From contig JADJUS010000004.1 in assembly GCA_016716905.1 (NCBI GenBank), positions 310,001 to 374,000 of the forward strand: a stretch of 64,000 nucleotides of DNA. The letters are read 5' to 3'. Within the stretch, counting starts at the first letter, position 1, and the number at the start of each line of letters is the position of its first letter. Source of the stretch: Acidobacteriota bacterium (GTDB lineage: Bacteria; Acidobacteriota; Vicinamibacteria; Vicinamibacterales; SCN-69-37). Below are positions 54,202-62,866 of this stretch, one piece after another. The position numbers were made by a program, and so were the translations under genes. The notes beneath the pieces are model-generated. The model was not told where the DNA came from, did no database searches, and was given only the letters and a program-made list of their open reading frames with translations.

Positions 54202-54845
54202 GCGACTCCTCGGTAAAGAGCGTTTCTGTCGATATATTCGGCCACCGCTGGCGGCACGAGACCCGCGAGCGATGAACCGGCAGACGCCAGTGCCCGGATC
54301 TTCGTTGAAGACACCGGCGCGGTTGGCGCGTCCACTAAGAAGATACTCGGTTGCAACCGGTCGTCGTAGTCGCCGGGGTCGCGCATGCGCGCGGCAAGAG
54401 CCGGCAGGGTCTGGCGCAGGCCAGGTGCCGGATGCCCCGGGCGTGACACGACGACGAAGTGGCAGCGGCTCAGCAACGTTTCGGCGGCTTTCCACGAGAG
54501 GATACCCGCGAACGCGTCGGCGCCGGTGATCACGTGCAAGGTATCCAGTGCCGTGCCTGCTGCCACAAGCCGGTCAAGGGTGTCCACGGTGTACGACGGC
54601 GTGTCGGCCGTCATCTCAATGTCCGAAACCCGGAGCCAGGCGGCCGACTTTGCGGCCAGAGCCACCATCGCCCGGCGGTGTGCTGCCGTCGCCTGCGGAG
54701 CCAATCGATGCGGCGGGACACGTGCCGGCACCAGGTGGACCGTCTCGAGCGACAGGGCGTCATGCGCGGCCCGTGCCACGTCAAGATGGCCGCAGTGAAT
54801 CGGGTCGAACGTCCCACCAAGCCAGCCCTGACGGACGCGGCTCAC
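54198..54845 (-). CDS. nadD: Nicotinate-nucleotide adenylyltransferase
   Basis: 215 residues. Transfers AMP to nicotinate mononucleotide in NAD synthesis. GGTFDPIHCGHL (nucleotidyltransferase HxGH) opens the protein and SSTKIRAL closes the active site. The start is GTG 54845, which overlaps the obgE stop as GTGA. It is part of the common obg-nadD-rsfS gene order. Confidence 0.95.
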   Translation of the reverse strand: MSRVRQGWLGGTFDPIHCGHLDVARAAHDALSLETVHLVPARVPPHRLAPQATAAHRRAMVALAAKSAAWLRVSDIEMTADTPSYTVDTLDRLVAAGTALDTLHVITGADAFAGILSWKAAETLLSRCHFVVVSRPGHPAPGLRQTLPALAARMRDPGDYDDRLQPSIFLVDAPTAPVSSTKIRALASAGSSLAGLVPPAVAEYIDRNALYRGVA

Positions 54846-55888
54846 TGCGGCTGCGACTCCGCGTGCGCCGCGACAGCCGTCCACATGGCTTCAAGCAGCG
54901 CCGGCAGGCCTTCTCCGGTCACCGCGGAGATGGGATAGAGAGGGACCTTGTGTTTCTTGAGGTGCTTGGTCAGTTTCTTCAGGCGCTCCGGATCGTCGAG
55001 GGCGTCGATCTTGTTGGCCACCGCGATTTGCGGCTTGGACGCCAGGGCCTCGGCCATGTCGTCGCCGCTGCCCTGGAACATCTTCAACTCGTTGCGGATG
55101 ACATCGAAGTCGCTGACCGGGTCGCGTCCTGAGAATGACGACACGTCAATGAGATGCACCAGCACCTTGGTGCGTTCCAGATGCGCAAGAAATTTCATCC
55201 CGAGCCCGTGGCCCTCGTGCGCGCCTTCGATAAGGCCCGGCACGTCGGCCACCACAAAGTTCCGGTCGCCTGTGAGACTGACCACGCCCAGGTTGGGCGT
55301 GAGCGTCGTGAACGGGTAATCCGCAATCTTGGGCTTGGCCGCCGAGATGCGGGCGATGAGGGTGGACTTGCCGGCGTTGGGATATCCCACGAGACCGACA
55401 TCCGCCAGCAGTTTCAAGCGGAGGCGCAGCGTGCGTCCTTCGCCGGCTTCACCGGGCTCGTGTTTGCGGGGCGCGCGGTTGGTGGCGGTCGCAAACGCGG
55501 AGTTGCCTCGTCCGCCACGTCCACCCCTGGCGACGAGGACGCGGTCTCCCACTGCGGCGAGGTCCCCGAGGGGAATCAGGTCGCCGTCTTCAGTTTTTTC
55601 GTACACGACCGTGCCTGGCGGAACCTCTAGCGTCAGGTCGTCGCCGTCGGCGCCGGTGCAATTGGAGCCTTGCCCGTGCACGCCGCGCTGGCCGTTGAAC
55701 TCAGGATGGAAGCGGTAGGTAACGAGCGTGTTCTGGTGGAGTGTGGCGACGAGGTAAACCGACCCGCCATGGCCGCCATCTCCGCCGCTTGGCCCGCCGC
55801 GGGGTACAAACTTCTCGCGGCGGAAGGCCATGCAGCCGTTGCCGCCATCGCCCGCCTGAACGCGAATCTCGACTTCGTCTACGAACAA
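54842..55888 (-). CDS. obgE: GTPase ObgE/CgtA
   Basis: 348 residues. The glycine-rich Obg domain (GDGGNGCMAFRREKFVPRGG) is followed by the G domain: G1 GYPNAGKST, switch region DYPFTTLTPNLGVV, G3 DVPGLIEGAHEGHGLG and G4 VANKID. It acts in 50S subunit maturation and stress signalling. The start codon is TTG at 55888, directly after the rpmA TAG, so its translation probably depends on rpmA. Confidence 0.97.
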   Translation of the reverse strand: MFVDEVEIRVQAGDGGNGCMAFRREKFVPRGGPSGGDGGHGGSVYLVATLHQNTLVTYRFHPEFNGQRGVHGQGSNCTGADGDDLTLEVPPGTVVYEKTEDGDLIPLGDLAAVGDRVLVARGGRGGRGNSAFATATNRAPRKHEPGEAGEGRTLRLRLKLLADVGLVGYPNAGKSTLIARISAAKPKIADYPFTTLTPNLGVVSLTGDRNFVVADVPGLIEGAHEGHGLGMKFLAHLERTKVLVHLIDVSSFSGRDPVSDFDVIRNELKMFQGSGDDMAEALASKPQIAVANKIDALDDPERLKKLTKHLKKHKVPLYPISAVTGEGLPALLEAMWTAVAAHAESQPQ

Positions 55889-56167
55889 CTACGCCTTGTC
55901 GGCGCTCGGCGCTGCGCTGGGGACGATGCTGATGAAGCGGCCGCGCTGGCCCTGATCACTGAACTTGACGGTGCCGGTGACCTTGGCGAAGAGCGTGTCG
56001 TCTTTACCGAGGCCCACGAACAGGCCCGGCTTGAACTTCCGGCCGCGCTGCCGCACGAGGATGGAACCACCCGGCACGAGTTTGCCGTCGTGTTCCTTGA
56101 CCCCAAGGCGCTGCGCGTTACTGTCGCGACCGTTACGGGAACTTCCCTGACCTTTTTTAGTAGCCAT
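55889..56167 (-). CDS. rpmA: Ribosomal protein L27
   Basis: 92 residues. MATKKGQGSSRNGRDSNAQRLGVK and ILVRQRGRKFKPGLFVGLGKDDTLFA are the L27 hallmarks. There is no N-terminal presequence of the firmicute type. It sits between rplU and obgE as in most bacteria. Confidence 0.97.
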   Translation of the reverse strand: MATKKGQGSSRNGRDSNAQRLGVKEHDGKLVPGGSILVRQRGRKFKPGLFVGLGKDDTLFAKVTGTVKFSDQGQRGRFISIVPSAAPSADKA

Positions 56168-56200
56168 CGTGCTGTCCTGATGTCGTAAAGCGCCTGGGCG

Positions 56201-56515
56201 TCAGGCGTTGATTGCCGTGACCTTCACGCGGGTGGACTGCGTGCGGTGGCCGATCGTCTTGCGCTCCGTCTTGCGGCGCTTCATTTTGAAGACGCGAATC
56301 TTTTTTCCCTGCGTCTGCTCTTCGATCACTCCGGTGACCGTGGCGCCGGCCACATAGGGAGCGCCGGTCACGATGTCGCCAGTGGCGGTCTCGAGCAGCA
56401 GCACCCGTTCAAACGTGTATTCCGCGCCGGGTTCAAGGTCCAGGCGGTCGACCACAACAACTGCGCCCGGGGTGACCTTTTCCTGCCGGCCACCGGCTTC
56501 GACAATGGCGAACAT
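56201..56515 (-). CDS. rplU: Ribosomal protein L21
   Basis: 104 residues. FAIVEAGGRQEKVTPGAVVVVDRL and KIRVFKMKRRKTERKTIGHRTQSTRVKV match L21. ATG 56515 gives the usual family length; in-frame codons upstream to 56638 are not expected to be translated. It is the first gene of the ribosomal/obg cluster. Confidence 0.97.
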   Translation of the reverse strand: MFAIVEAGGRQEKVTPGAVVVVDRLDLEPGAEYTFERVLLLETATGDIVTGAPYVAGATVTGVIEEQTQGKKIRVFKMKRRKTERKTIGHRTQSTRVKVTAINA

Positions 56516-56647
56516 CTGCAACTCTCCCAACAATCTTCGAGGAATACCCATATGGACCCCCTGGAGGGGGCCCCGTGGAACCTCCAAGGCTACCACTTCG
56601 GCCCCATTCATTTCAAATGAGGCCAGGGGCCGGCCCATTACGGGCGT

Positions 56648-57427
56648 TCAGCGCAGAAGTGTCCTTGTGCCCTTGATCTTCTGCGTACTAAGCGTGCTCA
56701 GGAACCCCGGGAGGAGCCTGTCGATCAGCTCGAAATACGATGACAGCGGAGGGGTGTTGTTCGTCGCGCTGTACAGCGTCTCCTCGCGGAACGACTCGCT
56801 GTAGAGCTGCACCCCGGTCCGGCCATCAATAAAGATGAACTTCGGCACCAGCGCATACCCCCGGCGGTCTTCGAACCGGCGTACCGGCGTCACCGCCCGG
56901 CGGCCGGTCTGATCGATGGTCTCCTGGGTGGTCGAAAACATGCCGCTGGACTGCACATCGGTGAACAGCACCGAGCCGGTGATGATCAACGGAGCCTGGT
57001 ACTCCTCGCCAATCTTCTTCCAGTAGTCCACGTCGGCGAAGATGGCCTCGTATTCCTGCAGGTCCTTCTCGTTCTTAATCCGCGGCTCGTCGGCAGCGGT
57101 AGCGGCGGGCGTCGTGGCCGGGATTTCTCCCGACGCGCGCCGCCGGCGGTCGACCTCGTCCACCAGCGACAACACGTCGGAGTCAATGACCTTCAGGTCC
57201 GACTTCGTGCGCAACTGGCTGCGCAGCAGGCGCACCGTCTCGGTATTGGGGTCCACGTCTTTTGACCCGCCTCCGAGGAAGCCGAGAATCAGGACGCGCT
57301 GAAACGACGAGACATCGAGCTTGGCCTGGATAGGCGTCTCGATCCCGATGTCGTAAAACCGCAGGCAACTGGACGCGCCAACGGTCAACCCGAGGCTAAC
57401 GAGTGCGGCGACGGTTTTGGCGCTCAT
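56648..57427 (-). CDS. Lipoprotein of unknown function
   Basis: 259 residues. The signal VAALVSLGLTVGASSC ends in a lipobox. The mature part has FQRVLILGFLGG, ETVRLLRSQLRTKSDLKVIDSD and PLIITGSVLFTDVQ, a pattern of a nucleotide-independent alpha/beta lipoprotein fold somewhat like CsgG-related proteins. I cannot assign a role. Its start overlaps the end of the TPR gene by 32 bases, so the two are co-expressed. Confidence 0.75.
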   Translation of the reverse strand: MSAKTVAALVSLGLTVGASSCLRFYDIGIETPIQAKLDVSSFQRVLILGFLGGGSKDVDPNTETVRLLRSQLRTKSDLKVIDSDVLSLVDEVDRRRRASGEIPATTPAATAADEPRIKNEKDLQEYEAIFADVDYWKKIGEEYQAPLIITGSVLFTDVQSSGMFSTTQETIDQTGRRAVTPVRRFEDRRGYALVPKFIFIDGRTGVQLYSESFREETLYSATNNTPPLSSYFELIDRLLPGFLSTLSTQKIKGTRTLLR

Positions 57428-57743
57428 AGATCTCCATGAACATGTCGTAGTTCTGCCGGATGAAGTTGTTCTTCGGATCGAGGGTCGTGGCCTTGTCGTA
57501 GGCCTTCTTGGCTTCGGCAAATTTGCCCTGCTGCTCGTACGCAATGCCGAGGTTGTTCCACGCCGCGCTGTACGTCGGGTCCAGCTCGACGGCTTTCTCC
57601 CACCGGAACTCTGCTTCTTTCCAGAGCGCCTTCTGGGCAAGTTCAATACCGAAATCCACCTGCTCCTTGGCTTCCGAGCGGCGGTCTGCAGACAGCGGCG
57701 CAGCGAACACCAGCGCCAGCACAAGTGATAACGCGTATTTCAT
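57396..57743 (-). CDS. Small secreted TPR protein
   Basis: 115 residues with a signal peptide (MKYALSLVLALVFAAPLSA). Two TPR units are seen: KEAEFRWEKAVELDPTYSAAWNNLGIAYEQQG and FAEAKKAYDKATTLDPKNNFIRQNY. It probably works with the lipoprotein encoded by the overlapping downstream gene. ATG 57743 is chosen because it starts the signal peptide. Confidence 0.85.
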   Translation of the reverse strand: MKYALSLVLALVFAAPLSADRRSEAKEQVDFGIELAQKALWKEAEFRWEKAVELDPTYSAAWNNLGIAYEQQGKFAEAKKAYDKATTLDPKNNFIRQNYDMFMEIYERQNRRRTR

Positions 57744-57886
57744 AGCTGTGTGCCCCACTATACCCCCGTACGTCTCCCGGGATTCACTGTTGTTGACGCG
57801 CAGATTCTGCAAGGGTCTTGCCGCTCCGAGATCGCAGTAAATGCACACCTGCCACCTCACACCGTGTCACCTTGGCCGGGAATATG

Positions 57887-57902
57887 TGGCACCGAGGGTG
57901 CA
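57887..57902 (+). promoter_or_regulatory. Candidate sigma-54 promoter upstream of dprA
   Basis: TGGCACCGAGGGTGCA has the -24 GG and -12 GC exactly ten bases apart with good flanking matches. Transcription would start near 57912, just before the dprA ATG. The site can also fold as GCACC/GGTGC, so chance or another role is possible. Confidence 0.35.
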
Positions 57903-57916
57903 AGTCCTGCGAGGGC

Positions 57917-58999
57917 ATGACCCCTGCAGACATCACCGCCGTTGCCCTGTCCTTCCTCCGGCCCGGTCCCGACACCCAGGCCTGCAAACTGATCAGGCAG
58001 GAGGCGATGGGACTCATGGAGCTGGGTTTTCGCGTCGGGTTCCCGCCCGACGAGGTCCGCGCCCGTGTGGCCGACGCGCTGCGCCGGGCCGAGGCCGCCC
58101 TCACGGACGCCGCCCGTCTGGGCCTCCGCGTTGTCGCCGCGCGTACACCGGCATATCCGTCCCGTCTGGCCGAGATCATCGACCCCCCAATTGTCTTGTG
58201 GACGAGCGGGGATGGATGTCTCGAACGGCGCAGTGTGGCCATTGTGGGATCGCGGCGAGCCACGCCCGCCGGCCTCCACGTGGCGCGCCAGTTGGGGCGT
58301 GATCTCGCAGGCGCCGGCTGGACCATCGTGAGCGGCATGGCCCTGGGTGTGGATGGCGCCGCGCACGAAGGCGCGCTCGAGGCCGGCGGGGAAACACTGG
58401 CCGTGCTCGGGTGTGGGGCCGATATCGTGTATCCCTACGCGCATCGGGCCCTGGCGGCGCGAATCGCCGGACACGGCCGGATTCTGAGCGAGTTTCCGCC
58501 CGGTACGGCGCCGCGGCCCTGGCACTTTCCGCTGCGCAACCGGATCATCAGCGGACTGGCCCGGGCGATCGTGGTGGTGGAAGCGTCGGAAAAGAGCGGG
58601 TCGCTCATCACGGCCCGGCTTGCCATGGAACAGGGCCGCGACGTGCTCGCGGTACCGGGCAGCGCTGCGTCGGGCCGCTACCGCGGCAGTCACGCGCTCA
58701 TCAAAGATGGCGCCCGGCTGGTCGAGACCATGGATGATGTGCTGGACGAAATCGAAGGTGTGTCGAGAATTCGCGCCGGGCACGCAGACAAGACTTGCGT
58801 TATCAGTGAATTGGAAGGAATGATGGCGGTCGGGGAGCCCTACAGTGTTGACGAATTGGCGGCGTTGAGTCGCCTGCCGGCGCCCGATTTGCTGGCCCAG
58901 TTGGGCCGCCTGGAAGTGGAAGGCAGGATGAGCCGAACGGCCGGGGGGAATTTTGTCCGGCTTGACTCGACTGCTAGTGTTAGGGGAATCGGCTCATAA
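57917..58999 (+). CDS. dprA: DNA processing protein DprA
   Basis: 360 residues. The Rossmann-like DprA domain is complete: AIVGSRRATPAG, SGMALGVDGAAHEGAL, LGCGADIVYPYAHR and SEFPPGTAPRPWHFPLRNRIISGLA, then SGSLITARLA. The C-terminal 70 residues form the winged-helix DML1-like domain. DprA loads RecA on incoming DNA in transformation. ATG 57917 is preceded by GCGAGG. topA follows after four bases, a conserved pairing. Confidence 0.95.
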   Translation: MTPADITAVALSFLRPGPDTQACKLIRQEAMGLMELGFRVGFPPDEVRARVADALRRAEAALTDAARLGLRVVAARTPAYPSRLAEIIDPPIVLWTSGDGCLERRSVAIVGSRRATPAGLHVARQLGRDLAGAGWTIVSGMALGVDGAAHEGALEAGGETLAVLGCGADIVYPYAHRALAARIAGHGRILSEFPPGTAPRPWHFPLRNRIISGLARAIVVVEASEKSGSLITARLAMEQGRDVLAVPGSAASGRYRGSHALIKDGARLVETMDDVLDEIEGVSRIRAGHADKTCVISELEGMMAVGEPYSVDELAALSRLPAPDLLAQLGRLEVEGRMSRTAGGNFVRLDSTASVRGIGS

Positions 59000-59003
59000 A
59001 ATT

Positions 59004-61448
59004 ATGGCAAAGGTATTGGTAGTGGTCGAGTCGCCGGCGAAGGCGAAAACGATCAACAAGTATTTGGGGCGCGACTACACGGTACTCGCGTCCATGGGGC
59101 ACGTTCGGGATCTTCCCAAGAACAAGCTGGGTGTGGATGTCGAGGACGGGTTCAAACCCGACTACGTCGTCATTCCGGATCGCGCCAAAGTCATCAAGGA
59201 ACTGAAGGCCGCCGCCAAGTCAGTGTCCGAGATATTCGTCGCAACCGACCCTGACCGCGAGGGCGAGGCGATCGGCTGGCATCTGGCCGAGGAACTGGGC
59301 ACCAAAAAGCGGAAAGTCCGCCGCCTGATGTTCAACGAAATCACCAAGAAGGCCATCCTCGAAGCGGTGGCCAACCCGGGTGAGATCGACATGGACATGG
59401 TGGACGCCCAACAGGCGCGCCGCGTGCTCGACCGCCTCGTGGGATACAAAATCAGCCCACTGCTGTGGGACAAGGTGCGCCGTGGCCTGAGTGCCGGACG
59501 CGTCCAGTCGGTGGCGCTCAAGTTGATCTGCGACCGCGAGCGCGAGATCGAGGCGTTCATCCCCGAAGAGTACTGGCACGTCACCGCCCGCCTGGCGGCA
59601 GCGCTGCCACCCGAGTTCGATGCACGCCTGGCGCGCAAGGGCAGCGCGGCCGTGAAGATCACGAACGAGGCCGAGTCCAAGGCGGTGCTGGCCGATCTGG
59701 CCAAGGCGCCGTTTGTGGTGTCCTCGGTCCAGACAAAAGAGCGCAAGAAGAACCCGGTTCCTCCGTTCATCACGAGCAAGCTGCAGCAGGCGTCCCGCTT
59801 CCCGGTGAAGAAGACGATGATGATTGCGCAGCAGTTGTATGAGGGCATTGAGCTGCCCGGCGAAGAAGCGGCAGTAGGTCTCATCACGTACATGAGAACC
59901 GACTCGGTGCGCGTGGCCGATCAGGCCCTCGTCGACGTGCGCGAACACATCGGCAAGGCCTATGGGGCCGATTACCTGCCGGCCCAGGCCAATCAGTACC
60001 GTGTGAAGCAGACCGCGCAGGATGCCCACGAAGCCATCCGGCCGACCTCGATGGGATATCCGCCCGAGCGCGTGGCGGCCCATCTCACGCCGGATCAGTT
60101 TTACCTGTATCGCTTGATCTGGAACCGGTTCGTCGCGTCGCAGATGATGCCGGCGACGTTCGACGATACGACGGTGGAGATCACTGCACTCGACTACCTC
60201 TTCCGGGCCAAGGGATCGGTGCCGAAGTTCGCCGGCTGGCTCGCGGTGTATGGCCAGGCGAAGGACGAAGCCGAGGAAAGTGAGCGAACGGAACGTCCGG
60301 CGCCGGCCGCGGGTGCCCAGACCGACGCCGAAGAAGACAGCGGAAGCGCCGTGTTGCCGCTCGTGAAAGAAGGCCAGACGCTGGCGGTGCGAAGCCTGAC
60401 GCCCGATCAGAAGTTCACGCAGCCACCGCCGCGGTTCAACGAAGGGTCGCTCGTGAAGGCGCTGGAAGAAAACGGCATCGGCCGGCCCAGCACCTACGCG
60501 TCGATCATCAACGTCCTGCAGTCGCGCGAGTACGTGAACAAAAACGAGGGCCGGTTCAAGCCCACGATTCTGGGTCGCCGGCTCGTGGACAAACTGCTGC
60601 ATCCCGCGTTTGATGACATTCTCGACATCGAGTACACGGCCCGCATGGAGGACGAACTCGACCAGATCGAAAAGGGCAAGGCGAAGTACGGCGCCATCCT
60701 TTCGAAGTTCTACAAGAAGTTCGTCAAGGATCTGGCCAAGGCCGAGAAGATCATGCCCAGCTTCAAGGAAGGGCAGCCGACCGACATCGTGTGCGAGAAA
60801 TGCGGCGCGCCGATGGTGGAGAAGTCGGGCAAGTTCGGCATCTTCCTGGCCTGCAGCACCTATCCGGCGTGTGACAACACGAAGGAAATTGAGGTGGCCG
60901 ACACGCCAACGGAAGAACTGGAAGAGGCGTGTGAGAACTGCGGGAAGCCGATGGTGCTCAAGCGCGGCCGGTTCGGCATGTTCCTGGCGTGCACGGGATA
61001 TCCCGAGTGCAAGACCACTCGCAAGGTCATCGCCACCAGACAGGGTGTGACCGCGGCGAAAGCGGATCAGATCCTGGACGAGAAGTGCCCGAACTGCGGC
61101 AAGAACCTCGTGGTGAAACAGGGGCGCTTCGGTGAATTCACCGCGTGCACCGGGTATCCCGAGTGCAAGTACGTGAAGCAGCAGTTGACGGGGATCAAGT
61201 GTCCGAAGGATGGCGGTGACGTGGCCGAGCGGAAGTCGCGGCGCGGTAAGGTGTTTTTCGGCTGCGTGAATTATCCGAAGTGCGACTTCACGCTGTGGAA
61301 CAAGCCCATCATTGAGCCGTGTCCGAAGTGCCAGCGGCCGTTCCTCACCGAGAAGATCACCAAGCGTCACGGGCGCCAGTTGATCTGCAGCAACGAGGAA
61401 TGCGACTACCTGCGCAGTGAGGCGCTCGAAGAGACGACGGCCGGGTAA
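59004..61448 (+). CDS. topA: DNA topoisomerase I
   Basis: 814 residues, type IA. The Toprim domain has VVVESPAKAKTINKYLG and DPDREGEAIGWH. The catalytic Tyr296 is in TYMRTDS. Five C-terminal cysteine modules follow, the first three close copies (CEKCGAPM, CENCGKPM, CPNCGKNL) and two diverged (CPKDGG, CPKCQRP). It relaxes negative supercoils. ATG 59004 is chosen; the frame upstream overlaps dprA. Confidence 0.98.
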   Translation: MAKVLVVVESPAKAKTINKYLGRDYTVLASMGHVRDLPKNKLGVDVEDGFKPDYVVIPDRAKVIKELKAAAKSVSEIFVATDPDREGEAIGWHLAEELGTKKRKVRRLMFNEITKKAILEAVANPGEIDMDMVDAQQARRVLDRLVGYKISPLLWDKVRRGLSAGRVQSVALKLICDREREIEAFIPEEYWHVTARLAAALPPEFDARLARKGSAAVKITNEAESKAVLADLAKAPFVVSSVQTKERKKNPVPPFITSKLQQASRFPVKKTMMIAQQLYEGIELPGEEAAVGLITYMRTDSVRVADQALVDVREHIGKAYGADYLPAQANQYRVKQTAQDAHEAIRPTSMGYPPERVAAHLTPDQFYLYRLIWNRFVASQMMPATFDDTTVEITALDYLFRAKGSVPKFAGWLAVYGQAKDEAEESERTERPAPAAGAQTDAEEDSGSAVLPLVKEGQTLAVRSLTPDQKFTQPPPRFNEGSLVKALEENGIGRPSTYASIINVLQSREYVNKNEGRFKPTILGRRLVDKLLHPAFDDILDIEYTARMEDELDQIEKGKAKYGAILSKFYKKFVKDLAKAEKIMPSFKEGQPTDIVCEKCGAPMVEKSGKFGIFLACSTYPACDNTKEIEVADTPTEELEEACENCGKPMVLKRGRFGMFLACTGYPECKTTRKVIATRQGVTAAKADQILDEKCPNCGKNLVVKQGRFGEFTACTGYPECKYVKQQLTGIKCPKDGGDVAERKSRRGKVFFGCVNYPKCDFTLWNKPIIEPCPKCQRPFLTEKITKRHGRQLICSNEECDYLRSEALEETTAG

Positions 61449-61456
61449 CGCGTCAC

Positions 61457-62866
61457 ATGGTGCATATCATCGGTGGCGGGCTCGCCGGTTGCGAGGCAGC
61501 CTGGCAGGCGGCCTCGATGGGCGCGGACGTCACCCTCTACGAAATGCGGCCGGTGCGGCCGACGGCCGTTCACCAGACCGACGGCCTCGCCGAACTCGTC
61601 TGCAGCAATTCGTTTCGCGGCGACAAACTCGACAACGCCGTCGGGCTCCTCAAGGAGGAGATGCGGCGGCTCGGGTCGATCATCATGCGCATCGCCGACG
61701 AGGTGCGTGTGCCGGCCGGCGCAGCACTCGCCGTGGATCGGCATCTCTTCTCGGAACGCGTGACGGCCGCCATCACGTCACACCCGCGCATTCGCGTTGA
61801 CCGCCGCGAGATCACACACGTGCCGACGCCGGCCGAGATGTCGCCGGTCGTTATTGCCACCGGCCCCCTGACATCGGACGCGCTGTCGGCCTCCATCGCG
61901 ACGTTCCTTGGACGCGAACACCTCGCGTTTTTTGATGCGATCAGCCCGATCGTGCTGGCCGAGACCATCGATATGTCGAAGGTCTTTCGGGCGTCGCGCT
62001 GGGATCGGTCGCTGCGAGGGCCTGCGCCGGAAACGACCTCAGAGGTCGTTTCGCCGGCGGTGACCGAAACGACCTCTGAGGTCGTTTCCGGGGGCACGTC
62101 CGAAGGTGACTACCTCAACTGTCCCTTCACGAAAGACGAATACGTCGCCTTCCACCAGGCCATCGTCTCTGCCGAAAAGGCGGAGGTGCACGACTTCGAC
62201 AACACGAAGTTCTTCGAAGGGTGCCTGCCCATTGAAGTGATGGCGCACCGGGGCGTAGATACCTTGCGGTTTGGCCCGATGAAACCCGCCGGACTTGACG
62301 ACCCGCGCACGGGCCGGTGGCCGTATGCCGTTGTGCAACTGCGGCAGGACACACTCGCCGGTGACCACTACAGCCTCGTGGGATTCCAGACGCAGTTGAA
62401 GTGGCCGGAACAGAAGCGGGTGTTCGGGATGATTCCGGGACTCGAGCACGCCGAGTTTGTGCGGTTCGGCATGATTCACCGGAACACCTACATCAACGGT
62501 CCGACCGTGCTGACGAGCACGTGGCAGACCCGCAGGCGTCCGGACCTGTTCTTCGCCGGGCAGGTATCGGGTGTGGAAGGGTATGTCGAGTCGGCGGCGT
62601 CCGGCCTTGTGGCGGGAAGAAATGCGGCGCGCCTGTCGCTGGGACATGACCCGGTGGCTCCACCACGCACGACCGCGATCGGGGCGTTGGCCCACTACGT
62701 GGCCCACGCTGATCCGGCGCACTACAACCCGACCAACATCACGTTCGGGATCATCCCCGCGCTCGACGCACCGCCAAAAAGCCGGCATGACCGGAGCATG
62801 GCGACAAGCGCGCGTGCCCTGGCCGATCTTGAACCCTGGAGCACGGCTACCGCCGGCGGGGTGTGA
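61457..62866 (+). CDS. trmFO: Folate-dependent tRNA m5U54 methyltransferase with repeat insertion
   Basis: 469 residues. HIIGGGLAGCEAAWQAA is the FAD-binding start. LVCSNSFRGDKLDNAVGLLKEE, DISPI-like AISPIVLAETID, DYLNCPFTKDEY, IEVMAHRG, DTLRFGPMKPAGL and QVSGVEGYVESAASGL are family motifs. It methylates U54 in tRNA using methylene-tetrahydrofolate. Residues about 188-218 are an insertion that contains ETTSEVVS twice, encoded by a palindromic element, between ASRWDRS and GDYLNCP. The frame stays open, so the protein is probably active. Confidence 0.95.
   Translation: MVHIIGGGLAGCEAAWQAASMGADVTLYEMRPVRPTAVHQTDGLAELVCSNSFRGDKLDNAVGLLKEEMRRLGSIIMRIADEVRVPAGAALAVDRHLFSERVTAAITSHPRIRVDRREITHVPTPAEMSPVVIATGPLTSDALSASIATFLGREHLAFFDAISPIVLAETIDMSKVFRASRWDRSLRGPAPETTSEVVSPAVTETTSEVVSGGTSEGDYLNCPFTKDEYVAFHQAIVSAEKAEVHDFDNTKFFEGCLPIEVMAHRGVDTLRFGPMKPAGLDDPRTGRWPYAVVQLRQDTLAGDHYSLVGFQTQLKWPEQKRVFGMIPGLEHAEFVRFGMIHRNTYINGPTVLTSTWQTRRRPDLFFAGQVSGVEGYVESAASGLVAGRNAARLSLGHDPVAPPRTTAIGALAHYVAHADPAHYNPTNITFGIIPALDAPPKSRHDRSMATSARALADLEPWSTATAGGV
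62030..62088. repeat. Paired palindromic element inserted in the trmFO reading frame
   Basis: Copy 1 (62030-62052) and copy 2 (62066-62088) are each GAAACGACCTC, one base, GAGGTCGTTTC, a perfect palindrome. The centres are 36 bp (12 codons) apart. Both copies are read in the same phase as ETTSEVVS. The wider region from CCGGAAACG to GTTTCCGG is also palindromic, so the two copies form a REP-like pair. Confidence 0.93.

Noticed and set aside
59220..61370. A 716-codon antisense frame over topA, and similar long frames opposite uvrA and the subtilase
   Set aside because: High GC with strong third-position bias opens antisense frames; the sense genes are clear family members and the antisense products look like none.
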